Assembly: GCA_037013685.1 (NCBI GenBank)
Contig: CM072898.1
Coordinates: 1,736,001-1,800,000 of the forward strand
Length of the DNA: 64,000 nt
Reading direction: 5' to 3'
Origin: Acridotheres tristis
Lineage: Eukaryota; Chordata; Aves; Passeriformes; Sturnidae
Below are positions 46,054 through 59,976 of the stretch, piece after piece. Below the pieces are notes generated by a model, which saw nothing but the letters and a program-made list of their open reading frames with translations, did not search any database and had not been told where the DNA came from. Made by a program: the position numbers and the translations under genes. Numbering within the stretch: position 1 is the first letter of the stretch; each line of letters starts with the position of its first letter.

Positions 46054-49000
46054 CATTTTTTGATAGTAGAAGATTCTGGAAGTCACTAAAAATAAGTTTG
46101 TTTGGGTTTTTAAGCCTGATTCAAGCATATTTGTGTCGTCTTTCAAGATGGCACCTCCCCCTTGCACCTACTTGACAACAGATTTGTCAGTCATGAAGAA
46201 TGCTCTGTATGCACAGAAATATCTCGGGTTACTTTTCCCATAATCAAAAGAAAACAAATCCCAGAGCAGCCCTGGCAGGCCGCTTCCGGCCAGCACTGCT
46301 GCCCCCCCCGAGACACATCAGGCTCAGCTCTGCCTTCAGAGGGCAAACAAGGGAGTTTGCTTCCAGTATAAAATTAGACACTGAAACAAACTGACTCCCC
46401 CCACCAAAAAAAACAAACCAGAAAAGCAAAAAACAAACCAAAACCAAGCTGTAGCCCAAGTAGTTCTCCATGAAGGATATCCCAAGCCATCAGTTGGACG
46501 TCTATGTGTGCTTGGGCTGGAGAAGGCAGCACAGAGGTTCTGTCCTTGCTCTGCCCCAGTGCTGGCTGGTGCTCCCTGGCACCGAGCAGTGCTGACCCAG
46601 CTCAGCTCCCAGGGTGCTCCCTCCCACTGCCTGCCTGTGCTCTCTGCCTTGCTTCTAAAAGGCCCTTCCTGACTGCAGAAGATTGGCATTCAGAAGGAGC
46701 TGCAAAGTTTTTTACCTCATTATCGTTCTTAAAATCCCTCCCTAATACCTTCATCTGCTGTTATGGTTAAATGAATTTTGCCAATTAGAGATGGTAACGT
46801 GCTATGGCTATGACCTGTATCTATCCTGCTTAAATTTGGACAGTAAGTTTCTGAGGGGAAAAAACCCCTGTTTTTAATTACAAGGAAGACAGTCTTGCAA
46901 CTCTGTAAGTTTACAAGTAAACACCAACAAATCTTTCAGTATTGCCAAAATCTTGGCCAAATGTAATAGCAGTTCTGCTATAGGAAAAAAATTTATATCT
47001 AGCACTGAAAGCTATCCTTATTAAAAATGAAAAATATAAAATAAAAAAATTGTATCACGGCCATCCTTAGCAGTACCATTTCTGCAGTGGGTTTACGTTG
47101 CTAGGTATAAATTAAAGAGATTCCATGAGCAGTTTGCATTCATTTACTCAATTAGCCTTTTGCTTTCCCTGTCCATTTTATGTAATATTGGTGAGAAACT
47201 TGCTGGCTGCTATCTAGAATTGTTGACGAAAGCTTCTGGAATGCTTTGCATTCTTGTGATGGGGACCTTAGCAGAGATCACTGTCGGCACTCTTGGGTCT
47301 ACAAGGTCAGATGAGTCACTGCAGCGTCTCCTTTTCACGTCTGATCAACTGTGCAAAATCCTGGGGACAAATACTCCTGCACATTACTCTTATGTCCTGG
47401 GGATCTTCATTCAAAATCATTCAGAGAAAACAAGCATGAAACAAGGCTGCGAAGTGACATCATTTAAGAATTTCAGCAGAGTTACAAAAAACATCTGGGG
47501 GCCTAAACCAACCTTTTGCTACCCACATACAGTAGCCAGCACAATGGAGACCTAATGTATTATTGTGTCCCTTAATAAACAATTTCAGCAGACGTGCTAA
47601 TTCATTAGATGTATCACCTTATGCATTTACAGCAGCTTTGAACATCTTTAATCCTCATCTAGGCCTCTTTCCTTAAAAATAAGTATGAGCACACTGAATG
47701 TGCCACCATGGAAATGCAAAATAAATCATTACGTTTTTTTGGTGTGGAGTAGCACAAGTTTCACCCCAGAGAGCTCTGGAAAAGAAGAAAATAACAGTAA
47801 CTTCAGTCACAAAAAAATATTCAAAAGATGAAGCTCAAACACATAAAGGATTCCAGTTGTGAAAGGTTTTTCACTGCTGTTCACTGCGAAGAAATAACCA
47901 GGGGCACCACTGAGCATTGTCAAACCCCTGCTGCATCAGCCTTTATGTATGTAGGATTCCACAAATCACGACACTGGGATTTTATATTCGTGTTTAAGCT
48001 AAAACCTAGTTCTTGTTCCTTGCTAATGAGACGGGAAAGGCATGGGCAAGGAAATGTACAGAGACTAAAGCATGGCAGAGAAAAGAGCAAGGAGAGAAGA
48101 CCGTGCCCAAGGAAAACAACTGCCTGTCTTACATTTGGAGATAAATTGCTTCTCAGGGCTGGGTTTCATGAAAAACAGCAGCTGAGCACGGCTCCTGGAG
48201 GAATGTGTTGGCCTTGGCAAAGCCACTCAGCCTGGGGGCATAGCCAGGTCTTGGGACAACTTAATCCTCTCAAAGCTCTCGGTCCATGAGCAAAGTTTGG
48301 TGCAACTCCCCACCCCTCTGAGGATCACCAGAAGTCTGGGACAGACCCACTGCCCTGTGTCCCCTGGCAGAGTGGACACTCTGCTCCTGACCATCCTCGT
48401 GTTCCATGGGGAGCACCATGTGGCCCCCAGGTAGCAGGAGCATTTGGAGAGATCTGGACCAGATATTCCACGTGCAGATTCTCCTGTTAATGTTCATATC
48501 CAGGCCTCTAAGCAAAAAGCAGAAATGCCACACAACTGTGACAATCACAGCCCAGTCACCAGCATCACTTTTGGGGTGGGCTGCATGCCTACCTCAGCTC
48601 TACACAGATAAAAGTGATTGCAGTCAGTGACAAGCTTATACAATTAAAATGCCTTCATTCCTTGATTTCTTAACTTTCAAAAAGATGATACTGAAGTAGA
48701 GGTGTGAATGGCCCACTTCTCAACTTTTAAAATACTTGTGTACAGGACACTGCAGAATGCCATACAGCCACCTAGTGCTGGAAACAAATCACTTCCCCAC
48801 GTCTGGGACTGTCCTCTGCAGTCCCACAAGTGCAGTTGACACCAAGGGTCCGGCAGGGAGGAACAAAAGCCAAGTCTCTGCAAAAGTCATGACTGGACTT
48901 CCACTTATGGACAGCAGCAAGTCTGAGAACAAAACTGCACACAGGAAACACACTTTTATCCTGATAAAGACGAGGAAAGAAATCCCACAAATGACATGAC

Positions 49001-50007
49001 TGTGGCTTCTGTTATCTGGGGCACATCTCCTCAGTACTCTGGGTTAGGCTGAGTAGTAAGCAGATCTGCTTATTTTCAAGGGTACCCAAGCTGCTCACCC
49101 CACTGTTGGCCCTCCCAACTCTGTCCCCCCAAACATGTTGCTCTCTTCCTTACAGGGAGCTACCAAGATTTTCTTCAGTCAAAACCATCTAATTTCACAG
49201 CAATTCCTTGCCATGACAGGATTGAGACTTCCTGTCCTCATATCTAATCCTGGCTATAAAATGAAAGCACAGCATGCTCCTTCCAAGTCACTTGCTCCTA
49301 CATTCACCTGCTCCCATGGGGTGGCACAGGCAGTCATGCAGCTGGGCAGTGGAACAGATCAGGGAATCAAACTGGGTTAAAATTCTTCCATCAAAGAGAA
49401 AAAGACAGGAAAAAAGGCTTTGCATTCAGCCAGATCCATTACCTGGGTCCTGTTCACTGCATGGGCAAACAGACACTCGTGCCAGCAGGAGACTGGGGCA
49501 GCACTGGCACCTGATGTATTCAGCAAACTGCAGCCCCAGGCATCATCTCTGCCCCACCACGGCCAGAAACTGCCAGCAGAAATCTGGAATATGTCCTGCC
49601 ATGCCTCCACTAGGGCATAACCCTGATCGAAATCAGGTTAGTTAGTTGAAGCTTTCTTTGAAGCCTGTGTTTTTCCTTAGCTTCTAGACTAGCTGCCTGG
49701 AAGATGCTAGAACTAACCCCACTCAGGATGCGTGCCATTTGAATGCATGTGGAATATCCAACTTTACTGGGGGGTTTTCCCCTTAGAATTTGAAAATATT
49801 CTGCCATGCAGCTTGCTAACCAGGTCTTAGAGGGATATGGTTTCTCGTTCTCTTGCTTATAAGGGAAACTTGAAACAAATTAAAATTATACTGGCCTCGT
49901 ACTAAAGGTCAGCGTTGTGGGGAAAGATGACTTGTTCGGAATTCAGTCAGGAAGTTTAACACAAATAATCCAGCTTGAAGTTCTGTGAGAACAAGTCCCT
50001 GCCAACC

Positions 50008-50031
50008 AAAAAAAAAAAAAAAAAAAAAAAA
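50008..50031. repeat. poly(A) tract, 24 A
   Basis: Twenty-four uninterrupted A between GCCAACC and GAGGAGCGC. I looked for a retrocopy upstream and for flanking direct repeats and saw neither. Confidence 0.85.
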
Positions 50032-50732
50032 GAGGAGCGCTGATAGAACTAATTTAAGTATTAAATCTGTTTCCAAGCATTTTTTCCACTGATAAGCCCA
50101 GAGGCTTTTAAAGCTGTCATGTGAAAAATTATTTAGCTAGGTGTGAAAGAGATATATATTGGTACCTTCCCAGATAAACCCAGGCTTTTATCAGGAGATT
50201 TGTGCAGGAATGAGCAGGAACAAGCAGGAGAAGGAACAAAGTGTTTTGTTATGCATTACTGTGGAGATAGATTGCGCTGTACAGAGTGTCACAAATAATT
50301 GTGGTAAAGCTTTAGGCTGCCTCAAACTATTTTAGCAAAATGTTCATGCCATGAAAAAGGGAGAAGAGCTAATAAAACCCAACAGTTATTTGCAAATAAC
50401 TACTTCTTTGTTAGTAAAAATGCCTTGCATTTGTACAGATGCCTTCTATATCTGTAAAGCTACATTAGCCTCTACAAAGCTACGGCATAAATTACATTTG
50501 GAACTGTTCAGGACTTACCTTAAAGTCTTTCTGGGCTCTCTCTATTCTAATCCCACTAGAAACAGGTGTTTAAAAACAGGTATTAGAATTAGTAAAAAAC
50601 AGTAGATGCTCTACCTTCAAGTCACTACTAGCCTTGAAATTATGCCTTCAAAAAGAATTAGAAAGCATTTATGTTTTAGAGAATACAGTTGTGTTTGTAT
50701 ATATGTAAATACTTGTGTCAATGTTGTTTTTT

Positions 50733-50738
50733 AATAAA
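50733..50738 (+). terminator. poly(A)-signal-like site preceded by two Pumilio-type motifs
   Basis: AATAAA is preceded by back-to-back TGTATATA (50696-50703) and TGTAAATA (50704-50711) and by T-rich DNA. This looks like the end of a 3' UTR, but there is no clear GT-rich element after it and no coding exon upstream. Confidence 0.2.
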
Positions 50739-53094
50739 GTCAATAGCGATGCAGTAGATTAGGAGATCCCTCCCAAAACTGTGGAAAAGAGAAGAACATG
50801 AGTAGTTGATTCCTCTCAGATCTATACCTCTCTGTTTGGTCTGACTAAAGCCAAAGGGGCTATAAAGCATCTGCATCCAAAAATCTAAATCCAGACTCCA
50901 CCAGTCTGGTTTTGTTTTTCTGACTGATCAAAAGCTGTTACAAAAGAAATGAGCCTTTTGATCCCGTCTGCCATTTCAGAGTATTCAGTTCTACCAGTAA
51001 GTGGCTGCTCACATCAAACTGGTTGTACCTGGGACTGGAGAAACATTAAAAGCAAATGAGCTGCAGTCTTCCTGTGACAGTCACATCACCCAGTGAGCTC
51101 AGAGGCAAAACTGTCCTGCAGACAGAAACGACAGGAACAAACCCAGAAGTCTGTCTTGTTCCTAAAAGAACTGCTGCTCGTTTCCAGAGCTGCTGAGCTG
51201 GAACAATCATCAATTCACCTTGAAAGTACACTAGGAAGTTTATTCACTTTCTATACCTGAATCTAACAGGACAGCAGACAATCTATCAACTCCTAATAAT
51301 AAAACAGCTTTCATGTTTCATAGACAAACACTTGGATAATTTTGAAGTTAAGAGTTACTGTGACCCACATTTGACCAGCAAATATGCACTTGCTGAACAT
51401 GAATTAGCACAACTCGCACTCCAGACTTTCCAAAGATGTCTCTGCTGTCACTTGCACACCCAGTCATGGTGACTCGCTGCTGCCCTCTTTATTCCAGCAG
51501 CAGCTCCAGATAAATACAGCAGCGCCAGGAATCTTTCTCCCACCCGGTGACTCAACCTCCACTACTTGACTATTTGTTCTCTCTTCTCAGCAAGAATAAC
51601 TCGGAGAAAGTTACACTTCACTTAGAAGAAAAGCCCCATGCCTGTAGTCCGGGTTGGGGAGAACACAAGAGAAATCCGAAGTGACCCCCTGAGCGCTCCC
51701 TCACAAGTGACACGAGGTTTTGCCACCCAAGGTGTTGCAATCAGACCATGCATGGCTGTTCCTTTCCAGCTCTAATGAGGCATCAGCAAATGGATAACAC
51801 ATCTACAGCCTCTCCCTTTCCCCCTGTCTCTGGGAGGCAGGTGCAGCCTCCAGAAAGGTTCGCAAAATGGACTCAGATGTGACAGATTTGTAAATTCCCA
51901 GGCAGCTATCCAGAAAAGCTTGCTGCTGCCAAAAATGTGCTCTTTGGAACATCATTGAATGTCTTCTGTGTTTACAGTAATGGTTTCACTTCGTTCAGCT
52001 CCTCAAGAGAAGGATCAGAAGGACATCAAAGGAATATTAAATCTTAGAGTGTTCAAATGAAAGAGTCAGCACCAGTGCTCTTGCTCCAGCTGGTTAGCAG
52101 GGAGAGACACCTGCAAGTGCTCTCCCAGAGCAACCGTGGTGTTTCCTAATGGATGTGGAACACTTATTTCAATGGGAACCCATTCACAAATCTCCCCAAA
52201 TCTCAATTTCCTAGATAAGGTTGTATAATAAAGTATAACCATAATTAATCCAGCTCTGCCTTGAATGGGAGAGATGTTTCTAAAAATGGCTTTTGGAAGT
52301 TAGTTTTCCTGTACCATACAAAAAATATTAATTTAATCCATGGTCACTTTATTTTTTGTTGACTTGCTTAAGACTTTCTTTTCAGCTTGTCTTGTTTCTC
52401 AAACCAGCAAAATGGAAAAATTCCCTGAAGTGTCATTTTTAATGCTAAACATTAAAGGCAAACGTTCCTTTTGGCCAAACCCACAAAAGTTCCTTCAACT
52501 CTGCTCTTCACTTGTAATTAAGAGTCAGACAGTCTATTAGTTATTCTGTTTCATGATTAAGTCTACAATGTACTGAAAAATAAGAAACAGCAACGCTAAC
52601 CCAAAGAGTAAAATTCCTCTCAAATCTTCATTTATGTATGCCATTCCAGCAAAGCCCTTTGGCATGTCTGAAGCACAGCAGAAACCCTCATTTTATGCTC
52701 TGTTTTTCCAACAAACCTGTTAAACTTCAGGCAAATTTGCTAATGAGAAAGCCTGTATGTTTTCTTGCTCTTTGCTTGTGTATAATAACTATGAAACAGA
52801 GAATTGAGTTATCAAAGATGTCTTAAATGAAACTTTATCACTGAAAGACAGTAACAATTCAAGACAGTAGAACACCAGGGTTCTCTGCTGTGATAACAAG
52901 CAGAAAACAGCAGAAACAAACAGAATTCCGAATTAATGCCTGGATTACTCTTGCAGTTTTTAGGGGGTTTTTTTGCCATCTTGGAGGATTAAAATAGATC
53001 AGAAGGCCTCTTTTCCCATCCCTCTCCCTCCCCCACCAATTACTGACAAAATCTTTCCATGGTTGTGAATGTTTCATAGGGCTCATGAGGAGTA

Positions 53095-53136
53095 GTAAGT
53101 AAGTAAGTAAACAAACAAACAAATAAATAAGTAAAT
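53095..53136. repeat. compound (GTAA)n(ACAA)n(ATAA)n tetranucleotide repeat
   Basis: Successive AGTA, AACA and AATA tetranucleotide runs total about 40 bp, a typical compound microsatellite. Confidence 0.85.
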
Positions 53137-56100
53137 CCTAAGGAATACTCACCTCTTCCACATCCATTTTTTGCCGTAGCCACAAGCTCTGAAATGATAC
53201 AAGGATGGAAAAAGGAATTCAGATGTTTACATGGAGGCTTATATAGCTATAGCTTACATACCTGAAAGTATAGCCCAAGACTATACTGACTGCAGGCCCA
53301 AGAAGTCAGTTGCATGGAAAAAAATTTTAATTGCTAAATCAGACTCCAATGAGGTTTTAAGAGTTTCAAGAGTTTGTGCCCAGGTACCTGCCTCCTTTAT
53401 TTTCCAGCTACTTTGTTTGTTACCACTTTGCCATGCCAAACCCAGCACTAACAGAGATACCCCTGTGCAGAAGAGAGGGAGACCAAGATAACCTGCCAAG
53501 GTCTGGTGTGGAGGAAGCTTGTTGCTCCTCTCCCAGCACACTGCCTGTCCCCAGGAGCAGCTCAGCCCCGTGGGCTGCCTGTGCACACCAGGGCTGCTCA
53601 GCCCTGGGAGCAATGAGCTGGCAGCACTGGCCTGGCTTTGCCTGAGTTCCCTGCTGACAACTTTCACCATGGCTCATTTGCAGGGTCCATTCCAGTCCAC
53701 CCCTTCCTTTCAGATCCTTGCATATTGTCCCTTCTGTCGGCAACCAGGGAGCACCACAGCTGGCCTCACCTGCAAGGTCAGCAGTGCTGAGCCTTGTTTC
53801 CATCCCAAAGAGCTTCTCTGTCTATACACAAACCTCCACTGACCTGGAGCATGCATCTGTGTTTTCTTGCTTTGCTTGTAGCACTGCAATGTGATAATAT
53901 TGCCAAAGCAGCAAAAGCTTGTATTGTGACTTTTTATAAATGGGACATTGCTGGCGATCCAGCAGAATCCTCTGGGAAAAAGTCTCCCACATCTCCTGTT
54001 TGTCTCCAGGGGTGCAGGTACAGATCCCATATTGACATTACAGTTTCCTGTGCAGGAATCACTGGTGTGCCCTGTCACAAGATCAGTCAATTCCCTGTGA
54101 CTGAGTGGAAAACCCTGGAGACAAAATGGAAAGGCACAATCAGTAATTTCCAAGTACACACATACCCCTCCCAGACTTGTTTTTATTTGTTTCTGCACGC
54201 TCGACCTTCTGAATCTTCCCTCTAGAAATTGAAACTAATTCAGATGTTTTTACAAAGTTCAAAAAAAGCATTGTTATAGAGAGGAGATTCACAAAGGTCA
54301 CAAGGATATCCCGTTCATGGATCAAAGCATCCCTTGGCAAGTATTTGACAGTGGGTAAATAATTTCTGAGCAGAAGCCTGGCTGCTAATTTCAACTATAT
54401 AAATAGATTCTTGCAGGATCGAGTCCTCCTGATTCCCCACTGTGAAAACAGAAACCTGATGGAATCCAGGCAGCAATAAAGGTGTTGGTCTGGGACTCAC
54501 CCAGGTAACACTAAGCATGTGCCTCTCAGAAACAAAGCAAAACACAGGTAACAGGGCTATTAGCAGCAGAGAGCTGCATCATTTCTACTTACAGTGACAT
54601 TCTTCCTAAGGAGCTGAACAACAGCTAACAACCATGATCATGTAGTTACACTGGGAAAGAGAATGGGTGGGCAGTATTTATACACAGCACCAAGAAAGCG
54701 CTGAAGCTCCACAAATCAACATATCAAGTGGATACTCTGAAAGGAATTAAATAGATTAAATAGCTTCATTCTCAAGAACTGCTACAAAGTTTTATATCAA
54801 GAGCACCAAGAACTCTTTATCTTAGTTAAAACCTCTCATAATGTTGCAGGACATTTTGCCCAGGCCTGCACACACTACTGAAAAGAATTCTCTGCAGTCT
54901 TTTTACAGCTACATGCAAGGCAATGCCTCAGTGCTGAGGAGTCAGCGAAATGACAACAAAGATGAGAACTGCATTTTGAAACTTGAGCCTCCCTCCAATT
55001 CTAAAGCTGAGATTTCCAAAAGGAATAGGGCTCAAAGTGCAGAGACATTTGTTTCCAAGTCTGCTATCATAAAGTTTGGAAGGGAGGCAGTGTGGGTTCC
55101 TGTCAGCTGGACAGAGAGCAGCTCCTCCATGCACTGCCCGAGGAGTGGGGTCAGGGACAATACTTCACACATCTGCTCCTGCCTTCTCTCACTGCCTGTC
55201 TTTGAGCAATTTGCTTAAGCCCCAGTAACCCATCCTTGGAGCTGGAACAGCAACATCTATCTCCCAGTGCCATCCCAAGAAATCATTTGTTGATGTCAGT
55301 CTGCTGATTGACTCTGTAGTGATGGACACCAGGTAAGATTTAGAAACAGATATCTGTGGAAAGGGAGGAAAATACAGTTCTGGGTGGGCAAACATATAAT
55401 ATTTGCTACTTATGTAAATCCAACTGTCTCACTTAGAGCTTCTAATTAAGAAATATAACTGAAGGAGAGTTTCTGAATGAATTGAACTACAACACAAGGT
55501 CTTTGTTGCTTTTCCTGGCAGAATTCCAACCAAGGACTGTGCTTTCCATGGCAATATCCCCTGTGCTTGTGAGACAGCCAAGAGGATATTTTGCACTAGA
55601 CATTTATTCCCTCCTTAAGAACAACGATGAGGTTAAAAGGGAACCATTCAGGTGGACATAAGGACTGCACTTTAGCAAGCAAACTTGGTGTGAAGATTAA
55701 CCAAGATCGAGATTTCCTTCCTCACTAGTAGAGACACTCACAAACCACATGTGAGAATCACACAGCTGATACTTGAGGAGGAAAGAATTCTGGGATAAAT
55801 CAATAAAGTTACATTATCAGTAAATGTTAGATGTGAGACTCTCGTGAAGTTTCTGTATCTGACCAAGCCTTGATCTGAGCTTCCCCAGGGCTGCTGTCCT
55901 TAGACACCAGCACATCCCTGCTGTGTTCCTAAATGGAGGATTCAGAGTGGTGTTTGCTGAAGTCAAATGACACCACAATAACCTGTAAGCTAGCTCGTCA
56001 ACACCAGAAAAAAAATAATGTTGCCTCAGTTAAAACCTTAAGGCTTGAAACTGGCTGGGTGACATGTGCATTTACTCCAATTCCACGGGAGGTACAATTT

Positions 56101-57409
56101 AAGAGCAATACAAGTCACCTATCTCAGTGAACCAAATAAAAAAGTGTTCCTGAGGCAAGCACTTCTGAGTTCAGTTGTGGCAGGTTTTAGTTATGATTAG
56201 TTACTGGTACACTCTTTTTATCATCCCACACCACTTTTTAGCTCAGTTAAGGACAGCTGACAACACCCAGCAAGGCACAGTTGACAAATATTACAAAATT
56301 TGGTGCTATTGTTTCACATCTCTTTTCATTACTGCTTTTCTTCCCTCAATTCTAGCTCCTTCCATGACTTCAGAGTCACTCTTTTGGTAACCAGTCTGGT
56401 CAGTAACTAATCTCATTCATTTCCCAAAAATGACAGCAGAGCAAAACAAGATCTCTTTCTTAACATTTGCAGTGGTGGAGCCTGTGGGGAGCACAAGGCT
56501 TGCAGGAGAGAAATGCACTGGTACAGAGAGGGATGACCAAGGTGACTCCAGCCAGAAAGTCCCAAAGAGCAGCTGGGCTCTGGTAACTCCCACAGACATC
56601 ACACTCAAAGAACAAGTCACTCCAAACCTAATGAGTAGCTTGACTCAATCCTAACTGGAACAGATCAAGGACAAGGGGAGTCTTCTGTGGCAACCAGAAT
56701 GGTGGCATTGGCTTTTTCTTTTTCCTTAGAACCACAACGCATAAAGAACAAAACATGGATCTTTTGGCACATTTCCTCTCAACAAATGGAAGTGGCCATC
56801 AAAAACACAGAGAACCTGCTGGGTACTTCACTGGGATATGGGACCCCGAATTCAAGATTTCTCTTGCCATGTTGCAGAGACTTGGACTGAAAATCTGCTT
56901 TATCTCAGACACAGCAGGCACTTGTTTTCCCATGTCCCAGGTACAAGCAATCTTTTTTCTCCCAATATTTCCTCCTCCATCTCCTGGTCCCAGAGATGCT
57001 CAAGTAAAGTGATGCATTTCAATTGCATTTTTTTCAGCCCCAAATAGTCTGACAATCTCTAATCTTAGCATTTTTCTCCTCTCCTTATTCCCCGTGGTCA
57101 CATCATTTGAATTGTGCTGTGTGAAAAGTTATTGTCTTGGATACAAAAGCACAGACAGACTATTTATAATACCTAGGAGACCAGCAAATTTCTGTGTTGC
57201 TGGTCACAGAGAATCACTAGATAAAATCCACATGTACAAGCAAAACCAGGGCAAAAACCTTAGTTTTAAAGTTAGGAAGAGCCTTTTACCATGGATATTA
57301 AAATTTACTAAGAGTGACTTTTGGGTCAGTAAATTCCTTGCAAAGGTACTCCTTGCATGAGGGACAGTGCTTGACACAGACCCACCATGTATTTAGTACA
57401 ATTTATAGC

Positions 57410-57415
57410 TTTATT
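57410..57415 (-). terminator. poly(A)-signal-like site on the minus strand
   Basis: Read on the minus strand, AATAAA is followed after about 30 bases by GGTGGGTCTGTGTC, a GT-rich element. This is the canonical arrangement for a 3' end. No minus-strand coding exon to its right was recognised, so this is only a candidate. Confidence 0.25.
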
Positions 57416-57461
57416 CAGGAGAAAAAAATCACACTGTGTTTAAAAAGCTGATAAACACACC

Positions 57462-57471
57462 CCCCCCCCAT
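57462..57471. repeat. poly(C) tract
   Basis: About ten C in a row between ACACA and ATGC. Length may be unreliable in sequencing. Confidence 0.7.
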
Positions 57472-59930
57472 GCTTTCAAAAATATACTTCTTAAGACGAT
57501 ATTATTATCTTGCATCAAAACTAAATTTCAAATTTCATGTTTATGTGGCCATTTCTCAGGTAATTGAGAAGAAACCATGAAACCACCAACAGACAAATAT
57601 TAATAGAGAAATAATATTACATTTGGCAAACAGATAAGCATAACAAACAGTTACATTTACTGCAGGAGTGTTTGAATACAGGTTTCCCACACAGCAAAGT
57701 CTGAAAACACCTTGCATTCCAACTGCAGTTTTTCTGCTATTAAGTAGGAAATAGACTTTTTAAACTAAAATCCTGTTAGACATGTAGGGAAAGTATTGGC
57801 AAGACAGATTGTTTTCCATCATTAGATGAAATTTTGAAAGCTGTTTCCTAGTGGAACATTTCACTGCAAATATTTTGGACACTTTCATGTGACTTGAAAG
57901 TCAACTGAGATCCATGCTTGCATCTCTTATGGTTACAAGATAAATAGCAGATTTCTGAAGATAAAAATAGCTCTCCTTCCCAAGGCAAAACCTGGTTTTC
58001 AGAGGGAAAAAAGCTAAAATATTTCACAGGAGTAGATGCATCTATTTATTTTTTTAAAGAAGTCCTTCATGTAGTTACAGTTACACAGTGGTTTAATTTA
58101 ATGTCCAAGATATAATTAAAATCAACACTCATCTTCCAGAACATCAAAAAAGGCCAATATCCATGTTTGGGTGTCTGGTAGAAGTACAACATCCCCCAAG
58201 GACTTATGCTTAGGACCTTATTATCCTTGAATACTTGAATACCTGAGCAGGGCAGCACATTCTTTCCCTTGGACACAAAGTGGTGCTTCTGAAAAAGCAG
58301 AGGTCACCACAGGTGTCTGCTGCATTTCCATGTGCTGTCACACATCAGTGCTTCTTGCATTGTTTGCAGTGATTTCACTGAGACTCCCTCTGCCCCTTCA
58401 AAGCTCACCAGCTTCTGCTGCCACAGGGATGAGATTGATCTCCAAGGGAAGAGCCAGGGACTGCTTCGAAAAATGGGAAATCAACATCAGGAGCCGACAA
58501 TTGTCATGAAGGGCTCTATCATTCCCTTTAGGAAAAAAAACCCAACCAAACAAATAAGCAAAGCCAAAATTTGAACATATTGTGTTTGTATGGCCTCAGG
58601 ATGTGAGGGAAATAAGCTCCTCTTCCAGGGCTGGAAACCTTCGTGTGCAAGGGGGAAAGAGGTAGCTTTTTCCTTCATTTAATTCCTTTCACATCTTGGA
58701 GTATTTTTGATAGCCTTTCCAGTTTTAAGGGGGTCATTTCAGATCTCAGCACGTGCAACACTGGCACTGCACTCTCTGAGCAAAAGCTGCACTCAAATTA
58801 CTGAGAGATCTCAGAGAGGGACATTTCCTTGGTGTTTTGGGGCATGGGCAGCTCAGTATCCCCCCTTAGAAGAGAATACCCACATGCAGGGCAATGCCAG
58901 ATCGCTGGAAAACATACAAACTTCTTAAGGCTTCCCAAGGAACCCATCAAAACAAACACACCACACAGAGAATGAGTCACACACAGGTGCTTTGCTGGAT
59001 TCAGCTGAACTGGGCACTCCCAAACTGCACAGAGACTCAGCTGTGTGTGAAGGGTGTTGAGGTCAGGCCTAAAGAGTTCATGGGAAATGGGGGATGTTTG
59101 GGGTGCCCCGAGCCAGCAGCTGTGCCCAGGAGAGCAGAGGGGGACACTTCACCCAGGACTTGGCTGAGATGGGGGAGGTGACAAAGAAAAGGAACTGGAG
59201 ATGATGCCCAGTGTGATTCTGGGGATCACATCACTGCAGGGGTAGGTGCCACTTTATCCCATCCTGCACTATCTCAAACAAAGGCACTGGGGCCAGTTTT
59301 CAAACCAGATCAAGTATCTGGGTCTTTCTTCAAGACAAAAACTTCTTCATCTGGAAAAAGAAACAGGGAAAGGCTTCACAGTTCTCTCTGGAGATCAGAC
59401 CGAGAAGTGCATCACAGCCCAAACCATCCATGTTTGGAAGAACACCACAAGTTTATTGCAGTTTGTAGAGATATTATGAGGGCCATACACTACCCAATCA
59501 GTGCTGCAGAGGAGCCCTGTTCCTGGGCTACATGAGTCAGGCTGCTGAGAACAGCACACCAATCCCACCCACTCCTGACCATGGAATCCATCTGCTCAGA
59601 TGGGAGGAGATGTTTCTGTGACACCACATTCTTCTGGCATGCTGCTCAAGGAATTAACAACAACACAAGGAGTGGGACATTTCTCTGTGGTTTACAAAAC
59701 AAGGAGGAAAAAAAACCAATCTCAAAGAAATCTATGACTAATATGATATATTCAAAAAAGAAAATCACACAAAATTCTCTATCCATGACAAGGTTTATAT
59801 ATATCAAAATAGTAAAAAAGAGCTGCAACATTCAAAGTAGATCACAGACTGTAGAAAGTCAGCTTTAGTTCCCAGTATCCTGATGGAAATTAAACATTTC
59901 TAGCCATACAGAAGCATTACTGACTATCTG

Positions 59931-59976
59931 AAGCTAACATCCTCTTTTTTAAGAAGCTAACATCCTCTTTTTTAAG
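59931..59976. repeat. exact 23-bp tandem duplication
   Basis: Two identical 23-bp copies (59931-59953 and 59954-59976), each AAGCTAACATCC followed by TCTTTTTTAAG, sit head to tail. It looks like a recent slippage or duplication event. Confidence 0.95.

Noticed and set aside
49140..49210. Strong plus-strand acceptor-like site (CTCTTCCTTACAG) near 49155
   Set aside because: No suitable donor or conserved reading frame follows within a normal exon length.
50008..50031. Poly(A) tract as the tail of a processed retrocopy
   Set aside because: No recognisable mRNA-like sequence upstream and no flanking direct repeats. It is best treated as a homopolymer.
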